Shown one piece after another: positions 1 to 7,668 of a stretch of 29,899 nucleotides of DNA. Both the position numbers and the translations under genes were made by a program. The first letter of the stretch is position 1. Each line of letters opens with the position of its first letter. A model generated the notes under the pieces. That model saw only the letters and a program-made list of their open reading frames with translations, was not told the origin of the DNA and searched no databases. The stretch spans positions 1 to 29,899 of the forward strand of contig NZ_JBMSDZ010000033.1 of assembly GCF_049445995.1 (NCBI RefSeq), read 5' to 3'. Source of the stretch: Dyella_A sp049445995. GTDB lineage: Bacteria; Pseudomonadota; Gammaproteobacteria; Xanthomonadales; Rhodanobacteraceae.

Positions 1-514
1 ATTGCGGTAAGATCATGGGAAGACTGGCGAACGACGAACCGGGGTGGTTTGGAAGACACGAGCGATGCACGCAATGCGAGATTGATATGGAAGTATAAAC
101 GGCTAAATGCGCGACGCGAAGTGCGCGAAATGTCGAAACAGCATCTTCACCCATAGGGTGAACCCGGCATGAGGGCGGAACCCAAGCGCAGCATGGATCC
201 GACCGGGCGAGCTCACGGAATCAGGTCTAGGTTTCAGCGTCCATATTCGTGGGATAGTGAGAACATCTCCGATTTTTGGAGGGATACGATCGCAGCGGTG
301 CGGCCTTGTACAGCGTGAATTGCAACTCGAAGCCTCGCGCAGTGTGATAAGCCCGAAACCCAAAATTGCATGGACTTCATCCCGCATTGATCTGTCATCC
401 ACTTCTTCGTGAGTACTGTCCGCTCTTCCAACGCGCCCCGCTCCGCCTGCCCCTTCTGCCAATGTCTGTGTCAGAGCCTTTTCGGTGGCGTGACTACCAA
501 GCCGGAGCAACCCC
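1..514. other. No confident gene; left-edge stretch
   Basis: I see no gene here that I can defend. By eye the stretch looks less G+C-rich than the rest of the window. A short open frame enters from the left edge on the plus strand (3-98); it contains a Cys-x2-Cys pair (CTQC) and ends in TAA, and could be the tail of a gene starting outside the window. Minus-strand frames are open across 103-431, but they begin at TTG or lack ribosome-binding sites and have no family resemblance I recognise. Confidence 0.3.
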
Positions 515-1012
515 ATGAAGAGACGCGCCGTCTTCAGCGCCACCGATATGTCCATCGTTCGCAAGGCGATGCATGCCGCAAGATCTTCCGGGATAGCCAA
601 CGACGACATTTCGCTGATTGCCCGATCGGACATCGAGCTTGAGAACGTTCCCGACGATCGCAAGGTGGCTGATGGGGATTTCTACCCTGCCGCGGTGCGT
701 GGGGCCGTGGGCGGCGGCGTGGCCGGCCTGCTTGCTGGCCTGGTCGCCGTGGTGGCCGCTCCCATTGGCATCACCTTCGCCGGGGTCGTGGGGCTGGGTT
801 TGGCCGGAGCATCGCTGGGCACATGGTCTTCCGCGCTGGCTGGTTCCACTGTGCCCGACCCGGTGCGCAGGAAGTTCGAAGACGAAATCGAACAGGGCCG
901 CATCCTCGTAGTCATCGACGGTGAGGAGGAGATACTTCCTGCGGCGATCGCCGCCGTGTCGGCGACACCCGCCAAGCATCTTCCGTTCGATCGTCCGACG
1001 GTTATGACATGA
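515..1012 (+). CDS. Glycine-zipper membrane protein, DUF1269-like
   Basis: 165-residue protein of unknown function. The N-terminal ~55 residues look like a small alpha/beta domain ("SIVRKAMHAARSSGIANDDI"). A glycine- and alanine-rich hydrophobic stretch follows (about residues 58-108), with GxxxG-type spacing typical of glycine-zipper membrane segments. The C-terminal segment ("GRILVVIDGEEE") again looks like a beta strand of a soluble domain. This layout, soluble-TM hairpin-soluble, resembles DUF1269/general-stress membrane proteins, often found beside other stress genes. The ATG at 515 has GGAG 9 nt upstream. The gene stands alone ahead of a broken cytochrome gene. That it is real is likely from composition; the function is not known. 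Confidence 0.7.
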   Translation: MKRRAVFSATDMSIVRKAMHAARSSGIANDDISLIARSDIELENVPDDRKVADGDFYPAAVRGAVGGGVAGLLAGLVAVVAAPIGITFAGVVGLGLAGASLGTWSSALAGSTVPDPVRRKFEDEIEQGRILVVIDGEEEILPAAIAAVSATPAKHLPFDRPTVMT

Positions 1013-1090
1013 GCAGACGGTCGATCCGGCGGGACCTGCCACTGCTTTGGCCTTGCCGGACCCGGGCTCTGCACCGCAACAGGCACAAAC

Positions 1091-1745
1091 ATGAGCAGGT
1101 GCTCTCGCCGCGGGCGGGCCTTTACGTGCTGATCTTCGCATGCACTGCTGCTGATGGCCGGTGGCGCCGTCGCGGGCTGGCGAGCGCTCACCGCATCGCC
1201 GCTCGCGCTCGACGAGGCGGTCGACCAGCCGGTGCTCTTCCGCCATCAGCATCATGCCGGGCAAGTGGAACTGAATTTTCGCTGCCACAGCACGGCCGAA
1301 ACTTCCGCCCATGCCGGCATGCCACCGATGTCCACGTGCATGAAGTGTCATTCCCAGTTCTACACCAATCAGCCGATGTATAGACCGCTGGTGCAGAGCT
1401 GGGAGGCGCACACGTGCTGTTGCAGTGGAACCGGATCAACCATTTGCCTGATTTCGTCTACTTCAGCCACAGCATCCACGTCGCCAAGGCGTGAGCTGCG
1501 TCAGCTGCCACGGCCGGTCGGCCAGATGCCACTGATGCGTCAAAAGCCTTTGTCGATGCACTGGTGCCTGCAGTGTCACCATGCTCCACAGCAGCGCCTG
1601 CGTCCGCGCTCCAGGATGTTCGACCTGGCCTGGAAGCCCGTGCATCAGAAAACCCTGGGCTGGCGTTGATCCGGCGCTACGACACCCACACTTCGCGGCC
1701 CACCGACTGGCTGCGTACGCGCGTTCGCATCGCGCCACCGCCCCG
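1091..1745 (+). pseudogene. Broken multiheme cytochrome c, ActA-like
   Basis: Remnant of a cytochrome c resembling ActA of alternative complex III, the menaquinol/quinol-oxidising complex found next to terminal oxidases. The conserved order can be followed only by switching frames: "VLFRHQHHAG" (haem-ligand histidines), "HAGMPPMSTCMKCHSQ" with intact CMKCH at 1337-1351, then a frame change to "NRINHLPDFVYFSHSIHVAK", then CVSCH at 1497-1511 close behind a TGA, then back to "QMPLMRQKPLSMHWCLQCH" with CLQCH at 1565-1579. The first CxxCH is damaged (only "RCH" remains) and the expected last haem site near 1715-1740 reads without cysteines. At least two frameshifts plus lost haem motifs make this a pseudogene. 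The ATG at 1091 is a guess, and the 3' limit is approximate. No ActB-F genes are visible downstream. Family assignment is from motif order, by memory. Confidence 0.75.
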
Positions 1746-2102
1746 ATCACGCGGGCGGGAGCATGAACCGGCCCTACGCGATCGAGCCCACCGTCACCGG
1801 TCCGGTCGGCGACCATCGCTGGCCGCTGGACTCGGCGCAGGCCGCCGTCGTAACCGTACAACTGGCCCACGCTGGACGTGGCCAGCGCACCGAGTGGATG
1901 CCGCGGCCCCGACAACACTTCCAGCGGTGACGATGCAGGCTGTGACCGGTGCTGGCTCTGCTTAGTGCACGTGTCGACACGCGCCCTTGACCCCCAGATG
2001 ACACCACCAGCTCCATCATTGCGGCGTGTAATTTGTCATGCGAATGCCGCCCTCGCCGACTGCGGTGGTGTCGCGCCGACTACTCGACCACAGAAGAACC
2101 CG
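1746..2102. other. No gene seen; probable decayed sequence
   Basis: Between the broken cytochrome and the TPP enzyme. A frame beginning with ATG at about 1763 ("MNRPYAIEPTVTG") stays open for roughly 50 codons but I cannot match it to any family; it may be further debris of the same lost respiratory cluster. The frame of the downstream enzyme is open back to 1878, but those residues are rich in Cys, Ser and Pro and do not belong to the enzyme fold. The promoter of the TPP enzyme should lie in the last ~100 bases; I cannot place it. Confidence 0.3.
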
Positions 2103-3890
2103 ATGAGCCAGACAGTGGGCGACTTCATCCTTCAACGCTTATCCGAATGGGGGGTGCAGCGGATTTTTGGATTCCCGGGAGATGGCATCAACGGAATCAT
2201 GGGTGCGATGGGACGGGCGTCCGGCCGCTTCGATTACGTGCGCGTCCGGCACGAGGAAATGGCCGCCTTCATGGCCGGTGCGCATGCCAAGTTCACCGGC
2301 GAGGTAGGCGTATGCCTGGCCACCTCCGGCCCCGGCGCGATCCATCTGCTCAACGGCCTGTACGACGCCAAGATGGACCATATGCCGGTGGTCGCCATCG
2401 TCGGCCAGCAGGCGCGCACCTCGCTGGGCAGCGACTACCAGCAGGAAGTGGACCTGCAGAACCTGTTCAAGGACGTCACCGGCTACGTTGAGACGCTCAC
2501 CGCACCGGCCCAGGTGCGCCACGTGATCGATCGCGCGATGCGCATCGCCGCGGCCGAACGCTGCGTCACCTGCGTCATCGTGCCGAACGACCTGCAGGAG
2601 ATGAAGGCGGTGCCGGACCCGCCACGCGCCCATGGCGACGTCTATTCCGGCGTCGGCTACGCACCGGCACATCCGCAGCCGTCGATGGACGAGCTGTGCA
2701 AGGCCGCCGAGGTGATCAACGCCGGCAAGCGCGTCGCCATCCTGATCGGTGCGGGCGCCATGCACGCCGGATCCGAAGTCATCGCGCTGGCCCGACATCT
2801 GGATGCCGGCGTGGCCAAAGCACTGCTGGGCAAGGCCGCGCTGCCCGACGATCTGCCATTCGTCACCGGCTCCATCGGCCTGCTTGGCACCAAGCCGAGC
2901 TGGGAGCTGATGAACGACTGCGACACGCTGCTGATGATTGGCACCACTTTTCCGTATTCGGAATTCCTGCCGCCGGACGGGCAGGCGCGCGCGGTGCAGA
3001 TTGACATCAATCCGCGCAATGTCTCGATGCGCTATCCCACCGAGGTCAACCTGATCGGCGACAGCGCAAAAGTGATCGGGCAGTTGCTGCCCCTGTTGGC
3101 GAAGAAGGACAACCCCGACTGGCGCGAGCGCATCGAGGTTAACGTGCGCAAGTGGTGGCGTGCGCTGGAGGCCAAGGCGATGCAGCCGGCCAACCCGATC
3201 AATCCGCAACGCATCTTCTGGGAGCTGTCGCCGCGCCTGCCGGACAACGTGATCATCTGCGGCGACTGCGGCTCGCTCACCAACTGGTACGCGCGCGACG
3301 TGAGGATCCGCGAAGGCATGATGGCCTCGATGTCAGGCAAGCTGGCCACCATGAGCAGTGGCATGCCGTATGCGATCGCGGCGAAGATGGCGTATCCGGA
3401 TCGCCCGGTGCTGGCGATCGTCGGCGACGGCGCCATGCAGATGAACGGCAACGCCGAACTGATCACCGTGAAGCAGTACTGGCAGCGCTGGAGCAACCCA
3501 TGCTTCGTGGTGATGGTGCTGGCCAACCACGACCTCAACCAGGTCACCTGGGAGCAGCGCGCGCTGGCTGGCGATCCCAAGTTTCCCGCCGCCCAGGACG
3601 TGGAGGATTTTCCGTATGCCGAGTACGCGCGGATGCTCGGCTTCAAGGGCATCCGGGTGGAGCGGCCGGAACATATCGCCGCGGCGTGGGAGGAAGCGTT
3701 CAACGAGAACTGCCCCGTGCTGACCGAGTTCATCTCCGATCCGGACGTGCCGCCGCTGCCACCGCACATTCGCTGGACCCAGGCCAATGCCTACATGACG
3801 GCGCTCGCCAAGGGCGACCCGAACGAGTTGGGCATCATCCGGCAAACCGTGCGCGACATGATGGCTGGGCGGCTGCCGGGCGATTCTTGA
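2103..3890 (+). CDS. Thiamine-diphosphate enzyme, pyruvate oxidase type
   Basis: 595-residue member of the pyruvate oxidase/acetolactate synthase family of ThDP enzymes, usually annotated "thiamine pyrophosphate-requiring protein". Domains: PYR (about 1-170), central FAD/nucleotide-type domain (190-330) and PP domain (370-540). The N-terminal "FGFPGDGINGIMGAM" and the catalytic glutamate E51 in "VRHEEMAAFMAG" match the family. The ThDP/Mg site is "IVGDGAMQMNGNAEL" (GDG...), ending in "LANHDLNQVTW", with NH where many members have NN. The likely reaction is decarboxylation of a 2-keto acid, perhaps pyruvate to acetate with electrons to quinone as in PoxB (572 residues), but the substrate is inferred only. 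The start is the ATG at 2103 because the family begins exactly there ("MSQTVGDFILQRL"); the longer frame to 1878 adds non-homologous residues. Directly behind it lies a broken enolase-superfamily gene. Confidence 0.9.
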   Translation: MSQTVGDFILQRLSEWGVQRIFGFPGDGINGIMGAMGRASGRFDYVRVRHEEMAAFMAGAHAKFTGEVGVCLATSGPGAIHLLNGLYDAKMDHMPVVAIVGQQARTSLGSDYQQEVDLQNLFKDVTGYVETLTAPAQVRHVIDRAMRIAAAERCVTCVIVPNDLQEMKAVPDPPRAHGDVYSGVGYAPAHPQPSMDELCKAAEVINAGKRVAILIGAGAMHAGSEVIALARHLDAGVAKALLGKAALPDDLPFVTGSIGLLGTKPSWELMNDCDTLLMIGTTFPYSEFLPPDGQARAVQIDINPRNVSMRYPTEVNLIGDSAKVIGQLLPLLAKKDNPDWRERIEVNVRKWWRALEAKAMQPANPINPQRIFWELSPRLPDNVIICGDCGSLTNWYARDVRIREGMMASMSGKLATMSSGMPYAIAAKMAYPDRPVLAIVGDGAMQMNGNAELITVKQYWQRWSNPCFVVMVLANHDLNQVTWEQRALAGDPKFPAAQDVEDFPYAEYARMLGFKGIRVERPEHIAAAWEEAFNENCPVLTEFISDPDVPPLPPHIRWTQANAYMTALAKGDPNELGIIRQTVRDMMAGRLPGDS

Positions 3891-4310
3891 GCCCGCGCGG
3901 CGCCTGTATCGAGCGGGCCCAAGCCGCGGCCTATCGCGTGCCCACCGACGAACCCGAGGCAGCCGGCGCGCTGAGATGGTGTCCGAGCACGATCATCGTC
4001 GCCGACGTGCGCTGCGGCGACCAGTGCGGCGTCGGCTGCACCTACGCCTATCACGACGCGGCAGTGCTGATTGCCGAGCTGTGCGCGACTGCCTCGTCCG
4101 CGCGGGTCCAATCGACGTTCACCGCCTGTGGCGCGCCATGCGCCGCGCAACATTGGTCGCCTCGGACTCGACATGGGCATCGCCGCGCTCCACCATGGAT
4201 CTGGCGTTAGCCGGGTACGGCTGGGACGGTTGGTACTTCCGTCACATGCCGCAGACGCAGGCGGTGGACGTGCCATCGCCGCTGGGTTATCGCCTAAGGC
4301 TTACATGACG
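3887..4310 (+). pseudogene. Broken mandelate racemase/enolase-superfamily gene
   Basis: The reading frame from the TTG at 3887, overlapping the stop of the TPP enzyme, gives "IERAQAAAYRVPTDEPEAAG", "STIIVADVRCGDQCGVGCTY" and "DAAVLIAELCA". These match the N-terminal capping domain of mandelate-racemase/muconate-lactonising-type enolase-superfamily enzymes (sugar-acid dehydratases and relatives). After about 4110 the homology jumps frames: "DVHRLWRAMRR", then "NIGRLGLDMGIAALHHGSG", then "WYFRHMPQTQAVDV", the last corresponding to a much later part of the barrel. So there are frameshifts plus a large internal deletion, and no metal-binding Asp/Glu/Glu set survives. Limits are approximate. The intact ancestor overlapped the TPP gene, suggesting one operon. 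Confidence 0.65.
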
Positions 4311-4596
4311 CCGGACAGCACGTACGGTAGCGATCCACGCCTCACCAGCCACGAGACTTCCTGCCTGCTCAGCGCCTCCCCCACGAGGCGGACGTAGTCA
4401 TCACGGCGTATTTAGCCGATCGCGATCCGGTGGGGCCGTACCGATGGACGCAGCCTGCGATCGCAACGACTTGGCCAATGATGGCATCAGCGCAGCGGCA
4501 GTGCGGAAACTTTCCGCAGGTGCTGTCGTACGTAGCGTTGATCAATACCTGGTTGCGATGAGGGCGGGAGCACCCCTGTGAATGTCGCAGCGTCGC
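4311..4596. other. No recognisable gene
   Basis: Several short frames are open on the plus strand (for example one reading "NDGISAAAVRKLSAGAVV" and ending near 4580), none with a convincing start or a family I know. Given the pseudogene on its left, this may be further decayed coding sequence. Confidence 0.3.
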
Positions 4597-5178
4597 TTAC
4601 TTTCGCAGTGCCGATGGGTCACCTGCGGCCGGGGCTTCGCGTGCGGCATTATCATCATCGGGGGCTTTCGCATCGGAGCGCTGGGTGGGCACCGAAACAC
4701 CACCCCGTGATGCCGCCACCGCCCGTTCTACATCTGTGCTGCTGGCCATATCCACCGTAGGCCACATCGCCGGGTTGGGGGTGGGCAATGGTCCCTTATC
4801 CCGCTTCACTCGCGATGCACCCGCCGAAAAGAGCAGATGGGTAACTGCGTCGCCATCGCAAGCCGCCGTTGGTCGTACCGAGAGCCTGGCACAGCCCTGC
4901 AGCTCTGGTCCGCGCAGATTCTCGCTACCTGGCTTGCGCAGCGTCTCCTTCGGGTTGACTGCACGCTCACCCGGCGTGGTCGGCTGCCCCGGCACGGTTG
5001 GGTCGACGATCGTCGACGGCGCATACGAACTGGACGGTGGCTGCATGCCGCGCTCGTCCACCTCCAGCAGTACGCATTCACGACCCACGCCCATCGAGAA
5101 CAACTTCTGCGCCGCCGCCATCGCATCGCCTTGGCTCGAGAATCCGGCAATCAAGATATCGTCAGTCACGTCGGCCAC
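4597..5178 (-). CDS. Hypothetical protein
   Basis: 193-residue open frame starting with GTG at 5178. The first 45 residues ("DDILIAGFSSQGDAMAAAQK", then "GVGRECVLLEVDER") form a plausible small beta-alpha-beta unit, like the N-termini of stress proteins that combine such a unit with a low-complexity tail. The remainder is proline-, serine- and alanine-rich and looks disordered; the stretch around residues 90-125 contains Cys and Arg runs unlike the rest and could reflect a frameshift. It follows the 49-residue gene at 5185-5334 by only 6 bases, so the two probably form one transcript. No strong Shine-Dalgarno sequence precedes the GTG. I do not recognise the family. Confidence 0.5.
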   Translation of the reverse strand: MADVTDDILIAGFSSQGDAMAAAQKLFSMGVGRECVLLEVDERGMQPPSSSYAPSTIVDPTVPGQPTTPGERAVNPKETLRKPGSENLRGPELQGCARLSVRPTAACDGDAVTHLLFSAGASRVKRDKGPLPTPNPAMWPTVDMASSTDVERAVAASRGGVSVPTQRSDAKAPDDDNAAREAPAAGDPSALRK

Positions 5179-5184
5179 CTTGGT

Positions 5185-5334
5185 TCAGGATGAGGACGGC
5201 TTCGGTTTGGCATTCGGCGCGTTTTGCGGCTGCCGCGGCGCATCCGGCTTCGGCTTATGCTCGGTGCCGCGCTCGTCTTTGGGATAACTTTCGTCGTATC
5301 CAGATTTCTTCGGGACATTGTTTTGCTTGGACAT
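5185..5334 (-). CDS. Small Lys/Pro-rich hydrophilic protein
   Basis: A 49-residue gene, ATG at 5334 and TGA at 5185-5187. The product begins MSKQNNVPKKSGYDESYP and ends in a Pro/Lys/Asn-rich tail ("KPKPDAPRQPQNAPNAKPK"). It is almost free of hydrophobic residues and cysteine, so it is predicted to be intrinsically disordered and cytoplasmic, similar in character to small stress-linked hydrophilic proteins. Codon use is consistent with coding. It lies first in a minus-strand pair with the gene ending at 4597, divergent from the response regulator at 5510. No function can be assigned. Confidence 0.5.
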   Translation of the reverse strand: MSKQNNVPKKSGYDESYPKDERGTEHKPKPDAPRQPQNAPNAKPKPSSS

Positions 5335-5509
5335 AGGCACGGCACCGACCGAATGTGGCTACCAAGCTGCAAGATCGCAATTGCGTTGCGCATTTAATGT
5401 GAAATGTCCTGCAAGATAACGTGGACGGCGACCTACGCGAACAGGGTTGATGGTTGGGCGCCGGAGGATCAATCCGGACTATATATGTCGCGCATCGAGC
5501 GGGCCTGAC

Positions 5510-5887
5510 ATGAGCTACGAAGTTCTACGGGGTAAGCGAGTACTGGTCGTTGAAGACGAGTACCTCATTGCTGAAGATGTGCGCATTGCCTTGGTACTGG
5601 TTGGCGCCGAGGTGATCGGCCCCTACGGCACGCTTGCCGCGGCGGCGCAAGCCTGCGCTCGGATCCCGGCGCCTCATGTCGCAGTGCTTGATGTCAATCT
5701 GGCCGGTGAACGCGTGTTCCCCGTAGCCGAGCGACTCGTCGATAGCGGCGTGCCTTGCTTGTTCACCACCGGCTACGACGATATCTCGATTCCCGACGTG
5801 TTCGCCCGTTGTCCGCGCTTGCGTAAGCCTGCCGGTTTGCGCGTCATGCTTGATGCGCTGGTTACGCTGATGACGACCAGTCCATGA
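5510..5887 (+). CDS. Single-domain response regulator
   Basis: 125-residue receiver domain without an output domain. Acidic pocket E15-D16-E17 in "VLVVEDEYLIAEDVRIAL", phosphoacceptor D61 in "HVAVLDVNLAGE", switch threonine in "CLFTTGYDD", and the conserved lysine in "LRKPAG" near residue 104. All catalytic residues of a receiver are present. Stand-alone receivers of this kind usually relay phosphate from HWE/HisKA_2 or PAS-type kinases, or act by protein-protein contact. No kinase is adjacent. The ATG at 5510 is chosen because the receiver fold starts within ten residues; upstream in-frame residues to 5447 are not domain-like. The following ~220 bases are free of genes and probably hold the promoter of the KGG protein. 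Confidence 0.88.
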   Translation: MSYEVLRGKRVLVVEDEYLIAEDVRIALVLVGAEVIGPYGTLAAAAQACARIPAPHVAVLDVNLAGERVFPVAERLVDSGVPCLFTTGYDDISIPDVFARCPRLRKPAGLRVMLDALVTLMTTSP

Positions 5888-6110
5888 GCGGCAGTGGCGG
5901 TTCCCGACGGATATTGCAGCGCCGGCTGCTGTACTGGCGTGTATTTCTTACAGGACGCACCAGAACAGATTTCACGTCAGAGTTGTTCTCGGTTTCCCTC
6001 TCCCTCGCCGTCCGTTGTGGAGAGCCGATGAGCTCGGGTGGCATGCATGTTGCGACAGTTCACTGGCCACCGATGTTCGGTGTGCCTTGCTGTTATCAAC
6101 GGAGAACACA

Positions 6111-6374
6111 ATGGACGAAAAAAACAGACCCGTCACGCCAGGGCCAGCACGCGGTTTTGCGAGCATGAGCGATGAACGGCGGCGCGAGGTGTCGCGTGCT
6201 GGCGGACTGTCTGCCCACGCGCGCGGACATGCCCATACATTCACCCCGGACGAGGCTCGCAAAGCCGGGCGCCGTGGGGGCAGCGCGGTCGCGGCCGATC
6301 GCACTCACATGTCGCTTATCGGGCGGATAGGCGGAACGCGAAGCCGTAGCCGTCGCCCGACGACGCAATCCTGA
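6111..6374 (+). CDS. KGG-repeat stress protein (GsiB/con-10 type)
   Basis: 87-residue hydrophilic protein. It contains two copies of the short stress-induced bacterial repeat: "GFASMSDERRREVSRAGG" and "FTPDEARKAGRRGG", which match the KGG motif of GsiB and con-10-like proteins. These are abundant desiccation, acid or general-stress proteins thought to be largely unstructured. The C-terminus is basic ("RSRSRRPTT"). The start is the ATG at 6111, with GGAGA 6-10 bases upstream. It is 18 bases ahead of the BON-domain gene, so the two are likely co-transcribed. Family assignment is secure; the physiological trigger here is unknown. Confidence 0.85.
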   Translation: MDEKNRPVTPGPARGFASMSDERRREVSRAGGLSAHARGHAHTFTPDEARKAGRRGGSAVAADRTHMSLIGRIGGTRSRSRRPTTQS

Positions 6375-6392
6375 TTTGGAGCACATCCAGCC

Positions 6393-7355
6393 ATGGCCAA
6401 CAGACCAAGCAACTACCAGGCGCAATATTCTGCCAGCAGTGATCGCTACAGCGGTTTCGAAAACGAGCGCGCGCCGCGGCGGCAAAGCAGCGGTGCCCAT
6501 GCCGGTTCATCAGGGCAGGATTACGAAGACATGTCTCTCGCCCGCCCTTGGCGCGAGGACGACCCACTCGATGGCTATCCGCACGAAGGACACTCATTCG
6601 GTGGCACCCAGAGTGGCAACGCATACGACGAGCGCAGCCCATATGGCGATCGCGAGCGATATGACGATCGATCTTACGCTTCCGTACAGCATGATTACCC
6701 TTACGAGCGGGGCCACGAGACACCGCCGCCGAGCTATGAAGGCGGCTACCGCGGCGATCTGCGGAGACGCGGCTATCGTGGCTGGGACGAAGAGCGTGGC
6801 GCACCCTGGATGACTCAAGACGGGCGACGCGCCACTGGACCGGAAGCCTATCGCGGCGGACGCAGCGTGGAACCATGGCCAGGCACGCGCCGCGATGATG
6901 TTTATTCATTGCAGGGCGGCGACACCTGGGGCACACCGCAGGAAGGATACCTGAGCGAGCCATATGGCGATGGTGGCCAATCTGTGGCACAGGAACGCCA
7001 GCAGCGCCACGACCGCTTTCGTGGCCAAGGCCCGAAGGGCTACCGTCGCACTGACGAGCGCATTCACGAGGACGTATGCGAGGCACTCGCGCATGATCCG
7101 CATGTAGACGCATCGGAAATGGAAGTGAAGGTGAAGGATGGTGTCGTCACGCTCGAAGGTGAGATTCCGTCGCGGCATATGAAACATCGCGCTGAGAATT
7201 GCGCCGACTCCTGCAGTGGTGTGAAAGACGTGGACAATCGCCTCAGGGTGCGCAAGCCGTCGTCTCCCAGCGGAAACTCCGCGGTCGGTGGACGCGCGTC
7301 CGCAGATGGTGAGGGCGCAGGTTCGGGCGTGACGCGGCAAGCGGACAGGGAATAG
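6393..7355 (+). CDS. BON-domain protein with disordered N-terminus
   Basis: 320-residue protein. Residues 1-215 are low-complexity and rich in Tyr, Arg, Gly, Asp and Ser (for example "SPYGDRERYDDRSYASVQ"), certainly disordered and resembling phase-separating RGG/YG-type sequence. Residues ~221-288 are a BON domain: "DERIHEDVCEALAHDPHVDA", "MEVKVKDGVVTLEGEIPS", "CSGVKDVDNRLRV". BON domains bind membranes or other proteins and occur in OsmY. There is no signal peptide, so unlike OsmY this protein should be cytoplasmic. The last 30 residues are again disordered. It forms a likely operon with the KGG protein upstream and is followed by a 168-bp hairpin element. Function beyond a stress role is not known. 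Confidence 0.85.
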   Translation: MANRPSNYQAQYSASSDRYSGFENERAPRRQSSGAHAGSSGQDYEDMSLARPWREDDPLDGYPHEGHSFGGTQSGNAYDERSPYGDRERYDDRSYASVQHDYPYERGHETPPPSYEGGYRGDLRRRGYRGWDEERGAPWMTQDGRRATGPEAYRGGRSVEPWPGTRRDDVYSLQGGDTWGTPQEGYLSEPYGDGGQSVAQERQQRHDRFRGQGPKGYRRTDERIHEDVCEALAHDPHVDASEMEVKVKDGVVTLEGEIPSRHMKHRAENCADSCSGVKDVDNRLRVRKPSSPSGNSAVGGRASADGEGAGSGVTRQADRE

Positions 7356-7366
7356 GCGAGTTGATG

Positions 7367-7534
7367 GCTAGGAGCGTGGGCCGTAGAAGCCACTCGGGCT
7401 GCAAAGCCCTCCGCGCGATCCATTTTTCCGTCGCTTTTTGGCCCATGGAACCACCATGGGCCGGCAATCCGCCGAAAAACCGTCCTCGCACAGAGGATTT
7501 CGCCGCGAACGTTTCTATTGCCCACGCTCCTAGC
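7367..7534. repeat. 168-bp palindromic element with 15-bp terminal repeats
   Basis: Perfect 15-bp inverted repeats end the element: GCTAGGAGCGTGGGC at 7367-7381 and its complement at 7520-7534. At the exact centre lies a perfect 9-bp stem (GGCCCATGG, 7440-7448, against 7454-7462) with a 5-base loop. The arms between are imperfectly complementary along most of their length (for example a GTAGAAGCC... arm against ATAGAAACG... on the other strand), so the whole element can fold into one long hairpin. No transposase and no obvious target-site duplication are seen. It fits a MITE/REP-like non-autonomous repeat and starts 11 bp after the BON gene stop, so it may also end its transcript. Confidence 0.65.
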
Positions 7535-7668
7535 GGGTGAGTCGGCGGCGGCCACCAGCAACTCGGCGCGTGTGAAATGGTGTCGCCAGACAGCTCAACG
7601 CTGCCTACACACCTGAAGTGCATGATGCGAAAACCAGCGGGCGGGCACCGCTCGCCATGGAGTCGTTT

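Noticed and set aside
494..1411. 305-codon minus-strand open frame
   Set aside because: Covers both the glycine-zipper gene and the cytochrome relic in antisense; composition (His/Arg/Gly/Cys) is that of a shadow frame.
4685..5287. 200-codon plus-strand open frame opposite the 4597-5178 gene
   Set aside because: Ser/Pro/Gly/Cys-rich translation without a fold; the minus-strand reading gives the more protein-like N-terminus and pairs with an adjacent small gene.
5884..6168. 94-codon plus-strand frame overlapping the response regulator stop (ATGA)
   Set aside because: Runs into the KGG gene in another frame, no ribosome site, and Arg/Ser/Cys-rich sequence without family resemblance.
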